38,961 nt of DNA from JABCPE02 sp963516475. GTDB taxonomy: Bacteria; Bacteroidota; Bacteroidia; Flavobacteriales; Weeksellaceae. The DNA is taken from NCBI GenBank assembly GCA_963516475.1, contig CAUQBR010000014.1, positions 1 through 38,961 of the forward strand. Direction: 5' to 3'. The notes beneath the pieces were generated by a model. That model was given only the letters and a program-made list of their open reading frames with translations, searched no databases and had not been told where the DNA came from. Shown here piece after piece: positions 25,694-33,542 of the stretch (its first letter is position 1; the number at the start of each line of letters is the position of its first letter). The position numbers were made by a program, and so were the translations under genes.

Positions 25694-26539
25694 ATGTGGA
25701 AGATTTTAAAAGACATCGCAAAGAAAAATAAGAGACAATTGTTTTTAACTTTTTTATTGGTTGCAATGGAAAATTTGATGGCAATTTTATATCCTCTTTT
25801 TGCAGGATTTGCGATTAATGCAGTAATTAAAGGAGATGTTTTACATGCGCTATCTTATGCTGTTGTCGTTTTTGTTATGTGGACAATAGGAATGCTCAGA
25901 AGGCGTGTGGACACTCGAGTTTTTACTAAAATTTATGCAGAAATGGCGGTGCCTATGATTATTAATCAAAGAAATAAAGGCAATGATGCTTCTGCGGTAG
26001 CGGCTCGTGTGGCTCTTTCTCGTGAGTTTGTTGATTTTTTTGAACTTCATCTACCGATATTCATCACCTCTTTGGTTTCTATTGTAGGGGCTCTCGTTAT
26101 GCTTTTGTTTTTGGAAATTTGGGTTGGGATTTTAGGGCTGTTTATTATGTTTATTTTGGTTTTATGGATACCTCGTTTGGCTAAAATAAATGACAAATTA
26201 TATTCAAAACTAAACAACCGATTAGAAAACGAGGTGTATTTGATAGAAAAAAATAAAATAGAACATCTCGAGAAACATTATAAATTTACGATAAAATTGA
26301 GAATATTGATTTCTAATAGGGAGGCTTTTGGTTATTTTTGTGTAGGGATTTTTGCAACAGCATTGTTTGGATTGGCATTTGGGATTATGGCAACGCAAGG
26401 CTATGAAAGTGCAGGGCACATCTATTCTGTTACTACATATCTTTGGACTTTCGTGATTAGTCTGGATGATATGCCATCATTGATAGAACAATATTCTAAA
26501 CTGAAAGACATAGGAAAGAGAATAGAGAATGAGGAATAA
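25694..26539 (+). CDS. six-TM ABC-transporter membrane-domain protein without ATPase
   Basis: A 281-residue protein from the ATG at 25694. A longer frame opening at 25649 would overlap mazG and adds a basic tail, so I reject it. It has about six membrane helices, including VAMENLMAILYPLFAGFAIN, VVVFVMWTIGMLRRR and SIVGALVMLLFLEIWVGILG, arranged like an ABC exporter membrane domain with the coupling-type loop TRVFTKIYAEMA. No Walker A or signature motif follows and no ATPase gene is adjacent. Similar stand-alone six-TM proteins exist in Bacteroidota; the partner and function are unknown. Confidence 0.75.
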   Translation: MWKILKDIAKKNKRQLFLTFLLVAMENLMAILYPLFAGFAINAVIKGDVLHALSYAVVVFVMWTIGMLRRRVDTRVFTKIYAEMAVPMIINQRNKGNDASAVAARVALSREFVDFFELHLPIFITSLVSIVGALVMLLFLEIWVGILGLFIMFILVLWIPRLAKINDKLYSKLNNRLENEVYLIEKNKIEHLEKHYKFTIKLRILISNREAFGYFCVGIFATALFGLAFGIMATQGYESAGHIYSVTTYLWTFVISLDDMPSLIEQYSKLKDIGKRIENEE

Positions 26540-26553
26540 AGCGAAGAAAAACA

Positions 26554-26790
26554 CTAAATAACAGAGCGGAAGATATGCTCCAAGGTGACTTCTTCATCTG
26601 TGTCACAATCAGTTAGATGATAATTTTGTTTAGCCAAAATTGATTTTAAAGCTGAAAAAATATTTTTAGAAAAACTATTTATAGCAATGTAAATAGTTTT
26701 TTTCTTGTCTGTATAAAATTTGGTGTCGTATGGGATGTCATCTATTGATTTTGGATTTTCCTGTTTTTTCTTCTCTTTGGTTAAAGATAA
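26554..26790 (-). pseudogene. start-less 78-codon open frame, probable frameshifted C-terminus of the next gene
   Basis: On the minus strand a frame stays open for 78 codons and reads like protein (YDTKFYTDKKKTIYIAINSF, LAKQNYHLTDCDTDEEVTL, EHIFRSVI) but has no ATG or GTG. It is offset by one base from the membrane protein at 26738-27187 and overlaps its last codons around an A6 run (plus-strand T6, 26764-26769). One base fewer there would fuse both into a protein of about 215 residues. Alternatives are an unrelated decayed gene or chance, since 78 open codons in AT-rich DNA are uncommon but possible. Confidence 0.4.
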
Positions 26791-27187
26791 CTTCTATAAT
26801 TTTCCCTCCAACCCAAGAAAAAGGAAATATTGTAAGAAATATTCCTATCTGATAAAAAGTAGGGTGGTATCCGAAAAAAACAATGTCCAAAACCGCTAAA
26901 AAAAGCAGAATAAAACCAATCAAGATGGCATAGGCTACTTTGGCTTTTTTTACGATGAAGGCTGTTGTAATACCGCCGATAGTGGATGCAACTCCCGTAG
27001 AAATCAGTAATGCTACGAAAAAAGAGCTGTTTCCACGCATGTCCTCCAATAGTCTGCTCCATTTTTCAAAGGGTGTGAAGCCAGAATAAGTTATCCATTC
27101 GGAGTTGATTCTCAGACCGATAGTGATGATAAGCATGGCGACACCAAGTCCCAGCAGCACAGCAAAAGTATTTCTCAAAAAACTCAT
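26738..27187 (-). CDS. small integral membrane protein of unknown function
   Basis: A 149-residue protein with four hydrophobic segments: FLRNTFAVLLGLGVAMLIIT, FFVALLISTGVASTIGGITT, YAILIGFILLFLAVLDIVFF and a last one around FLTIFPFSWVGGKIIEV. The loop between helices 1 and 2 (EWITYSGFTPFEKWSRL) is probably periplasmic. No family is recognised with confidence. It begins 2 bp after the ridA stop, so the two are co-transcribed. The end (REEKTGKSKINR) may be produced by a frameshift at an A6 run; see 26554-26790. Confidence 0.7.
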   Translation of the reverse strand: MSFLRNTFAVLLGLGVAMLIITIGLRINSEWITYSGFTPFEKWSRLLEDMRGNSSFFVALLISTGVASTIGGITTAFIVKKAKVAYAILIGFILLFLAVLDIVFFGYHPTFYQIGIFLTIFPFSWVGGKIIEVIFNQREEKTGKSKINR

Positions 27188-27189
27188 AA

Positions 27190-27573
27190 CTAAATTTTGG
27201 TGTGGGCTATCATGGAAATTTCTACATTCGCTCCTTTCGGTAGGGCGGCTACCTGTATGGTTTCTCTGGCAGGGTAATCATCATTACTGAAATATGAAGA
27301 GTAAACATCATTTACCAAAGGAAAATTTTTCATATCTGTAAGGAAAATACTCGTTTTTATAACATTAGCAAAATCCAGCCCAGCTCCGTGGAGAATGGCT
27401 TTTAGGTTTTTCATCACTTGGTGGGTTTCTTCCTCTATTCCCTCTACAAGATTACCATTTTCTGGATTGATAGGAATCTGTCCAGAAATATAAAGTATGC
27501 CATCTACTAAAACAGCTTGTGAATAAGCTCCAATAGCAAGAGGAGCATCCTGAGTAGAAATTACCTTTTTCAT
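27190..27573 (-). CDS. ridA: RidA family reactive enamine/imine deaminase
   Basis: Hydrolyses reactive 2-aminoacrylate and related enamines released by PLP enzymes. The 127-residue protein has the family ends: TQDAPLAIGAYSQA at the N-terminus, YISGQIPINPENG, and RETIQVAALPKGANVEISMI at the C-terminus, where the Arg binds the substrate carboxylate. The -7 element TATCTTTG ends only 5 nt before the ATG, so the mRNA may be leaderless. It is followed by a small membrane-protein gene. Confidence 0.93.
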   Translation of the reverse strand: MKKVISTQDAPLAIGAYSQAVLVDGILYISGQIPINPENGNLVEGIEEETHQVMKNLKAILHGAGLDFANVIKTSIFLTDMKNFPLVNDVYSSYFSNDDYPARETIQVAALPKGANVEISMIAHTKI

Positions 27574-27578
27574 ACCTG

Positions 27579-27586
27579 CAAAGATA
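27579..27586 (-). promoter_or_regulatory. -7 element TATCTTTG directly before ridA
   Basis: TATCTTTG, the complement of 27579-27586, is separated from the ATG by 5 nt. The -33 position has TTTC. Confidence 0.5.
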
Positions 27587-27602
27587 CAAAATTCTTCTCT
27601 TT

Positions 27603-30170
27603 TTAGAAAGAACTTGTGGATTGTGGGAAGCTTTGCGTTTTGTATTTTACAGCATCTTTCAGGATATTGGCTTTGATTCCGATGAAGAAATCATATACCT
27701 TATACTGTCCGATAGGCACCCAGTTGAAAGTAATCGTAAAACTCCTTTGGTCTCTTGCGAAGCCTAATCTGGAGTATGAGAAAGCTTTATTTACCAAGTC
27801 ATAATGGGCGCTTCCTGAGATATTCCAGTAAGGCGTAAGTTTTATAGAGCCATTCAGCCCGATGGATGCTGTGCGGTCTCCATATCTCTTTGCAGAGTTG
27901 TTATAGGAATAGTTCGCGGTGATGCTCATCGTCCAGTCTTGGTCAAAACGAGCGTAGTTATCATCATCGAAATAGTAGGCCTCCATCATGGCGTAGCCTT
28001 TTTTATGATATGTTTTTTTCTCTTTGTTTTTTGGTTTTAAAATTTCGTGCAGTGATAGATTTGCACCTAAATTAAAGTACTGCAATCTGAAATTCCCCAG
28101 TTTGTCAAGCCTTGTTCCTATTTCAGAACCTGGTGTAAATGCTATTTTGTAAGGGTCAAATGATGCATTGTAATTCAAGCTCAATTTATTATTGAAGAAC
28201 GAATTCTGAGCATTGATGTTAATATACGACCACTTAAAGGTAGGTGCAGCGGCATTGTAGCTGAAATTCACTCCAATGTTTTCAAAAAGCTTTATTTTCG
28301 CTACTCCTGTAGAATCTTTCTTTGATTTTACTTTCATTTCAATATTATTATTAAAATTAAAAGTAACTGATTTTGAAAGACCTACACCAGGTGAGCCGTA
28401 GACTCCGTTTTCAAAAATAGAGTACGAAATAGGATTTCCTGTGGCATCTATGTATTTTTGATAATATCCCCAGCTCTCACTGCTGAAATCAGGATTGTAG
28501 GAAAAACCAATACTAGGCGTGAAAACATGCCTTACCGCTTGGATTTTACTGCTTTTTCCGAATTTAAGCATTCCATAGAGAGTAGTCTGTACAGATGCAC
28601 TTGTATTAAAGGTACTAAATCCAGTGATGCCCTTTACATCAGTGGTTTCTACGGCGTTGGTAGCAGAATTATAGCTTTTTCTAATCGTTTTATTCGTCAA
28701 AACATTATCTGTGGATGCAGATAGTGACAGGTTGAAATATCGCAAAAATGTAGTGGTAGTGCTGAATGTAGATACATTTCTAGCCCCATATTTCATTTTG
28801 TCCCACATTGTTTTTGTGAACATTTCGTTTTGCTGTGCATTAACTTCATTTCTGAAATCAAATTTAGTATTTACCGTGATGTTCTCTATTAGCCCTTTTC
28901 TTACACCATCTTTAGCTTTGAATAGATAAAACTGATTTACACTCGCAGTGAGGGATGGAAGCCTCAAATTGGTTAATCCAGTAGAAAAATTCTGCGAATA
29001 GGTAAAGTTTCCAGTAAGTGTTACAGGTAGGTTTAGAAATCTTTTAGTAAGCGTAATGGACGAGTTCTGCTGGGCATTTAGCACATCTTGATTAAATATA
29101 TAAGAGTTGTTGATGTTATTATTATAAAATCTGTTACTTACAATATCCACAGAAGCAGATAGTTGCAGGAAAGGATTGGCTTTTGCATCCTGCTGATGAG
29201 ACCAGTATATCCTATAAGTGCTTGATTTTGAATAAGAATCAAGTCCTTTTATTCCTCTTATGGTGGTTCCTATATCACCGCGGAAAGTACCGCTATATTT
29301 ATAGTTTTTCTTATAATTGACCTCTGGGCGGATGTTCCAGCTTCCTTTGGTGTAGTAGTCAGTGAGTATTTTTAGGTCAAAATGTTTCCCCAAAGGCTGG
29401 TAATATCCCAGACCATTGAGATAAAATCCTACATCAGCCCTTTCCCCAAAACTAGGGATGATGAGTCCAGCGCTTCTTTTTTCTGTGAAAGGAAGTATGG
29501 CGAATGGAAGAGCCAAAGGCGTAGGAACTTGCTCTATGTAAAGCTGAATAGGACCTGTAACCACTTTTCCTGAATTTTTTCCTTTGACAAGTTTTAGGAT
29601 GGGAGCAGAGAGGTGGTAGTCAGGAAGGGTATCTTTTTTAGCTCTGAATAGTTCATCAGTTGTAAAGAAACCTCTTCTCATGTAGAATACAGAGTCGTTT
29701 ACTTTCTTGGTCTTTTCAGCTACGATAGCCCCTTCGTTTTCCTCTGTCCTAGCGTTGTAGGCTATGGCTTGTTTGGTTTTATAGTTGTAGCTTACCTCGT
29801 TGTATTCATATTTTTTGCCGCCTTGTGTAGCCACGGCAGGTTTTGTGATTTTTCCTGAAGAATCTACCATTCCCCTTGCAAAAATAGTTCCTCCTTCCCA
29901 GTCTATGCTGATATAGTCAGCCTCTATCTGCATATCCTGATAGTTTATCTGGGCGTTTTTGTTAAGGAAAGTCATTTTTTTCTCAACATCAAAACGGCTG
30001 TTTTCTGCTTTGCTAAGCAATATGTCCTCTAATTGTTCGTTTACTACAACGACAGTATCTTTTTTTCCTTTATTTTCTTCAATGTTTTTAGGGTTTGTTT
30101 GTGCTAAAAAATTGTTAAAAATTAGGATAATTAAGATTTGTAAGGTAAATTTGAACTTTTTATTTATCAA
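27603..30170 (-). CDS. lptD: LptD-like outer-membrane LPS assembly protein
   Basis: Inserts LPS into the outer leaflet of the outer membrane as the barrel of the Lpt machine. The 855-residue protein has a signal peptide (IINFNN-type hydrophobic core ending FLAQ), then an OstA-like beta-jellyroll region (FDVEKKMTFLNKNAQINYQD, IEADYISIDWEGG), and a long C-terminal barrel with alternating aromatic strands typical of Bacteroidota LptD. The start is a TTG at 30170, since no in-frame ATG lies upstream before the -7 element at 30190-30197. It is divergent from the amidase gene (41 bp), so the promoters must overlap. Confidence 0.88.
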   Translation of the reverse strand: MINKKFKFTLQILIILIFNNFLAQTNPKNIEENKGKKDTVVVVNEQLEDILLSKAENSRFDVEKKMTFLNKNAQINYQDMQIEADYISIDWEGGTIFARGMVDSSGKITKPAVATQGGKKYEYNEVSYNYKTKQAIAYNARTEENEGAIVAEKTKKVNDSVFYMRRGFFTTDELFRAKKDTLPDYHLSAPILKLVKGKNSGKVVTGPIQLYIEQVPTPLALPFAILPFTEKRSAGLIIPSFGERADVGFYLNGLGYYQPLGKHFDLKILTDYYTKGSWNIRPEVNYKKNYKYSGTFRGDIGTTIRGIKGLDSYSKSSTYRIYWSHQQDAKANPFLQLSASVDIVSNRFYNNNINNSYIFNQDVLNAQQNSSITLTKRFLNLPVTLTGNFTYSQNFSTGLTNLRLPSLTASVNQFYLFKAKDGVRKGLIENITVNTKFDFRNEVNAQQNEMFTKTMWDKMKYGARNVSTFSTTTTFLRYFNLSLSASTDNVLTNKTIRKSYNSATNAVETTDVKGITGFSTFNTSASVQTTLYGMLKFGKSSKIQAVRHVFTPSIGFSYNPDFSSESWGYYQKYIDATGNPISYSIFENGVYGSPGVGLSKSVTFNFNNNIEMKVKSKKDSTGVAKIKLFENIGVNFSYNAAAPTFKWSYININAQNSFFNNKLSLNYNASFDPYKIAFTPGSEIGTRLDKLGNFRLQYFNLGANLSLHEILKPKNKEKKTYHKKGYAMMEAYYFDDDNYARFDQDWTMSITANYSYNNSAKRYGDRTASIGLNGSIKLTPYWNISGSAHYDLVNKAFSYSRLGFARDQRSFTITFNWVPIGQYKVYDFFIGIKANILKDAVKYKTQSFPQSTSSF

Positions 30171-30189
30171 TGGTAAGATTTTAATGCCC

Positions 30190-30197
30190 CAAAAATA
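30190..30197 (-). promoter_or_regulatory. -7 element TATTTTTG for lptD
   Basis: The complement of 30190-30197, 19 bp before the TTG start, inside the 41-bp divergent region shared with the amidase gene. Confidence 0.45.
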
Positions 30198-30211
30198 ATA
30201 ATTTTAAACAG

Positions 30212-31486
30212 ATGAGAATAAATAAATTTTTAATAAGAGCAACTTTAACAGTAATTTTAACATTATTTTTCATCCCAGCCTACGCCCAGAATAAGAAGTT
30301 TACGGTTGTTTTGGATGCAGGACACGGTGGGTCAGACCCTGGTTCATACAGAACTTTTTCGGATTTGGGAACTCTGAACGAAAAGGATATCACCTTGGCT
30401 GTCACTTTATTGATAGGGAAAAAATTAGAGAAAAATAAAGATTTCAAAGTCATATACACTAGAAAAACAGATGTTTATCCTACACTTACAGAAAGGACTA
30501 ATTTAACCAACCGAAGTAAGGCAGATTTATTCGTATCAATGCATTGTAACGCTTCCAAAAGACCAGAGGCTTATGGGTCAGAAACTTTCGTACAAGGACC
30601 AAACCAAAACAAAGAAAATTTAGAAGTAGCAAAAGCCGAAAACGATGTGATCTATCTTGATGAGCAGGATAGAGAAACCTTTGCTTCTTATGACCCAAAT
30701 TCCCCAGAATCTCTAATCGCTCTAAAAATTCAGCAAAGTAAATATTTAGAAAGCAGTCTTTTATTGGGAGGACTTATAGAAGATAACTTTGTGAATAAAG
30801 ATAAAAGATATTCAAGAGGTGTGAAACAGCAGAACCTCCATGTTTTACGAAGAAATGCAACGCCTTCAGTTTTAGTGGAAATGGGTTTTGTTAGTAATTA
30901 TGAAGAAGCTAAATATATATCCAGCCAAGAAGGGCAAGAAGCTATAGCGGAGTCTGTATATCAGGCTATTGTGAATTATAAGAAAAGACTGGATAGAAAT
31001 GTAAAAGCAGAGCCAGTAAAAGAACCAGAAAAACCAATGAAAACGGATAGTCGTATCCTGCTGATGAGTTCTGTAACTAAATATAATGAAGGAGACCCTG
31101 CATTTAGAGGTTTGAAATATATTTTGACCATAAAAGAGGGCTCTATGTATAGATACTATTACAGCACGACTAATTATGCATCTATACGAGATGAAAATTT
31201 AAAAACAGCCAAAGATGCTGGATTTAAAAACGCTACAGTGGTTAATTTTACACCTGACCAAAAGTTATCACAAGGTTATTATACTATAGAATTAGCCGCT
31301 TCACCATCAAAGCTGCCAAAAGATTCTCCTGTAAATAAAATTTCAGATGTCAAAAGAGAAAAAATAGGAGACATGCATTACTATACTGCAGGAAATGTAA
31401 AAACCCTTGAAGAAGCCGTAAAACTGAGAAAACAGATGGAAGAAAAAGGTATAAAAAATCCCGTAATTCAAAAAAATAATAAATAA
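30212..31486 (+). CDS. N-acetylmuramoyl-L-alanine amidase (Amidase_3) with SPOR-like tail
   Basis: Cuts the lactyl-peptide bond of peptidoglycan in the periplasm, usually for daughter-cell separation. The 424-residue protein has a signal peptide (about residues 1-25, ending AYAQ). The Zn2+ ligands and catalytic Glu fall in VVLDAGHGGSDPG, LNEKDITLAV, SMHCNAS and VLVEMGFVSN. The 140 or so residues after the catalytic domain include YILTIKEGSMYRYYYSTTNY and MHYYTAGNVKTLEEAVKLRK, which look like SPOR-type peptidoglycan-binding repeats (inferred). The gene is transcribed away from lptD with only 41 bp between. Confidence 0.92.
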   Translation: MRINKFLIRATLTVILTLFFIPAYAQNKKFTVVLDAGHGGSDPGSYRTFSDLGTLNEKDITLAVTLLIGKKLEKNKDFKVIYTRKTDVYPTLTERTNLTNRSKADLFVSMHCNASKRPEAYGSETFVQGPNQNKENLEVAKAENDVIYLDEQDRETFASYDPNSPESLIALKIQQSKYLESSLLLGGLIEDNFVNKDKRYSRGVKQQNLHVLRRNATPSVLVEMGFVSNYEEAKYISSQEGQEAIAESVYQAIVNYKKRLDRNVKAEPVKEPEKPMKTDSRILLMSSVTKYNEGDPAFRGLKYILTIKEGSMYRYYYSTTNYASIRDENLKTAKDAGFKNATVVNFTPDQKLSQGYYTIELAASPSKLPKDSPVNKISDVKREKIGDMHYYTAGNVKTLEEAVKLRKQMEEKGIKNPVIQKNNK

Positions 31487-31499
31487 TTTTTCAAAAAAA

Positions 31500-31530
31500 T
31501 TTGGTGGGATAGAAAAAGTTTGTATATTTG
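31500..31530 (+). promoter_or_regulatory. full-consensus promoter of the tRNA-Glu/rpsT unit
   Basis: TTTG (31500-31503), exactly 19 bp, TATATTTG (31523-31530), then 21 bp to the tRNA 5' end. This is as strong a match to the Bacteroidota consensus as any in the window. Confidence 0.9.
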
Positions 31531-31551
31531 CAAACGCAAAAAAAAACAGTT

Positions 31552-31623
31552 GGCCCGTTCGTCTATCGGTTAGGACTCAAGATTTTCATTCTTGCAAGAG
31601 GGGTTCGATTCCCCTACGGGCTA
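31552..31623 (+). tRNA. tRNA-Glu (UUC), first copy
   Basis: A 72-nt cloverleaf. The acceptor stem GGCCCGU pairs with ACGGGCU (one G-U pair at the end), with A as discriminator. The D-arm is TCTATCGGTTAGGA. The anticodon stem CAAGA/TCTTG encloses the loop TTTTCAT, giving anticodon UUC. The T-arm is AGGGGTTCGATTCCCCT. CCA is not encoded, so it is added by the enzyme at 32110-33525. Confidence 0.97.
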
Positions 31624-31682
31624 CTTTTTAAATTTAAAATAGTAGTAGTAATAAATTTACTTTGTAAAATATTTAAAAGATT

Positions 31683-31937
31683 ATGGCAAATCACAAGTCA
31701 GCATTAAAAAGAATCAGACAGTCTGAAAAAAGAAGAGTAAGAAACAGATACTATCATAAGACTGCTAGAACAGCTATGAAAGTATTAAGAAATGAAGAAA
31801 ATAAAGCTGTTGCATTAGAACAATTACCAAAAGTAGTTTCTTTGTTGGATAAACTAGTAAAAAGAAATATCATCCACAAAAATAAAGCAGCTAATTTGAA
31901 GAGTAAATTAACAAAACATGTTAATAAATTAGCATAA
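31683..31937 (+). CDS. rpsT: 30S ribosomal protein S20
   Basis: Binds 16S rRNA early in 30S assembly. The 84-residue length is standard. The N-terminus ANHKSALKRIRQSEKRRVRN is the S20 hallmark; the protein is basic and all-helical, with the terminal IHKNKAANLKSKLTKHVN block. The gene sits between two identical tRNA-Glu genes (59 bp after the first, 12 bp before the second). There is no terminator inside, so one transcript likely carries all three and is processed by RNase P and others. Confidence 0.97.
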   Translation: MANHKSALKRIRQSEKRRVRNRYYHKTARTAMKVLRNEENKAVALEQLPKVVSLLDKLVKRNIIHKNKAANLKSKLTKHVNKLA

Positions 31938-31949
31938 GAAAGTATAGTT

Positions 31950-32021
31950 GGCCCGTTCGTCTATCGGTTAGGACTCAAGATTTTCATTCTTGCAAGAGGG
32001 GTTCGATTCCCCTACGGGCTA
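31950..32021 (+). tRNA. tRNA-Glu (UUC), second copy
   Basis: Identical over 72 nt to the copy at 31552-31623, including anticodon UUC, and also over a few flanking bases (AGTT before, C after). It starts 12 bp after the rpsT stop and has a terminator 6 bp after its end. Confidence 0.97.
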
Positions 32022-32027
32022 CAAAAG

Positions 32028-32060
32028 AAAGACCTTTGGTAACTATCAAAGGTCTTTTTT
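32028..32060 (+). terminator. intrinsic terminator of the tRNA-rpsT-tRNA unit
   Basis: AAAGACCTTTG (32028-32038) pairs perfectly with CAAAGGTCTTT (32047-32057), followed by a T run. Confidence 0.9.
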
Positions 32061-32109
32061 GTTACTTTTATCAATGTGTTTTTAAAAATAACAAATATCC
32101 TTTTATGTG

Positions 32110-33525
32110 ATGAAAGTAAATCTTATACAAAATAAAAATCTAAAAATATTCAAAATAATTTCTCAGGTTGCTCATGATAGAGGGCAGTCTGTCTATATTG
32201 TTGGAGGGTATGTCCGAGATTTGCTGCTCGGTAGAAAGTCTCCTACAGATATAGATTTCGTAACGGAAAGTAGTGGAATAGAACTGGCACAAGCCGTTGC
32301 AAAAAGCATCAATCCTGAAACTAAAGTTTCTGTTTTTAAAACTTATGGGACAGCCATGTTTCGTTATGAAAATTTAGAACTGGAATTTGTAGGTGCAAGA
32401 AAGGAAAGCTATAGTGTAGACAGCCGAAACCCTCAGGTGGAGCAAGGGACATTGGAAGATGACCAAAAACGCAGGGATTTCACGGTAAATGCGATGGCGA
32501 TTTCCCTTAATAAAGATAATTTCGGGGAACTTATAGACCCGTTTAATGGAATGGAAGATATGGAGCAGAAGATACTTCGAACTCCACTAGAACCAGTCCA
32601 AACCTACTCAGATGACCCTTTGAGAATGATGCGCGCCATTAGGTTTGCTTCTACACTTGGTTTTTCAATAGAACAAAAATCATTGGAAGCCATAGAAAAA
32701 GAAGCAAAAAGAATAGAAATAATCACTGTGGAGCGGATAATGGTGGAGTTTAACAAAATTATGCTGTCCGAAAAACCTTCTGTGGGATTGGAAATTATGA
32801 AAAAAACAGGACTTTTGGATATTGTTTTACCAGAGCTTACAGCATTAGAAGGGATAGAAGAAGTAGAAGGGCAGAAGCATAAAGATAACTTCTGGCATAC
32901 ATTGGAAGTGGTAGATAACATCTCAAAAAACACGGATAATCTTTGGCTCAGATGGGCGGCGCTGCTTCATGATGTAGGCAAGGCTCCGACAAAAAAATAT
33001 GTAAAAGGAACAGGATGGACATTCCATGGGCATGAGTTTTTAGGGTCAAAAATGGTGAAAACTATTTTCCAAAGGCTGAAACTTCCACTAGGGAAGGATA
33101 TGAAATATGTTCAAAAAATGGTGAAATTGTCTTCCAGACCAATTGCGCTGATTTCAGATGATGTTTCGGATAGTGCGCTGCGCAGGATGTTGTTTGATGC
33201 AGGAGAGGATTTAGAGGATTTGTTTACCCTTTGTAAAGCAGATATCACAACAAAAAATTCTTACAAGCAGGAAAAATTCAAGAAGAATTTTGAATATGTG
33301 GCGAAAAAAATAAAGGAAGTGGAGGAAAAAGACCATGTTAGGAATTTTCAGCCACCAATAACAGGCGAGGAGATTATGCAGATGTTTAACCTGAAGCCTG
33401 GCAGAGAGATAGGAATTTTAAAAGAAAGAGTAAAAGAGGCTGTTTTAGAAGGAGAAATTCCTAATGAACACGAGGCTGCAAAAGAATTAGTAATACAAGA
33501 AGCAAAAAAAAATGGACTTATCTAA
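32110..33525 (+). CDS. cca: CCA tRNA nucleotidyltransferase with HD domain
   Basis: Adds or repairs the 3' CCA of tRNAs without template. This is consistent with the adjacent tRNA genes lacking CCA. The 471-residue protein starts at the ATG at 32110; a GTG at 32107 is less likely. The head domain has GGYVRDLLLGRKSPTDIDFV with the two catalytic Asp residues, then RRDFTVNAMAISL and DDPLRMMRAIRFASTLGF. In the C-terminal half an HD domain is marked by LLHDVGKAPTKK and FHGHEFLGS. Class II enzymes with such an HD domain often also have phosphatase activity. A poly(A) polymerase role cannot be excluded by sequence alone. Confidence 0.92.
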   Translation: MKVNLIQNKNLKIFKIISQVAHDRGQSVYIVGGYVRDLLLGRKSPTDIDFVTESSGIELAQAVAKSINPETKVSVFKTYGTAMFRYENLELEFVGARKESYSVDSRNPQVEQGTLEDDQKRRDFTVNAMAISLNKDNFGELIDPFNGMEDMEQKILRTPLEPVQTYSDDPLRMMRAIRFASTLGFSIEQKSLEAIEKEAKRIEIITVERIMVEFNKIMLSEKPSVGLEIMKKTGLLDIVLPELTALEGIEEVEGQKHKDNFWHTLEVVDNISKNTDNLWLRWAALLHDVGKAPTKKYVKGTGWTFHGHEFLGSKMVKTIFQRLKLPLGKDMKYVQKMVKLSSRPIALISDDVSDSALRRMLFDAGEDLEDLFTLCKADITTKNSYKQEKFKKNFEYVAKKIKEVEEKDHVRNFQPPITGEEIMQMFNLKPGREIGILKERVKEAVLEGEIPNEHEAAKELVIQEAKKNGLI

Positions 33526-33542
33526 GCCCAATTTTTTTATTT

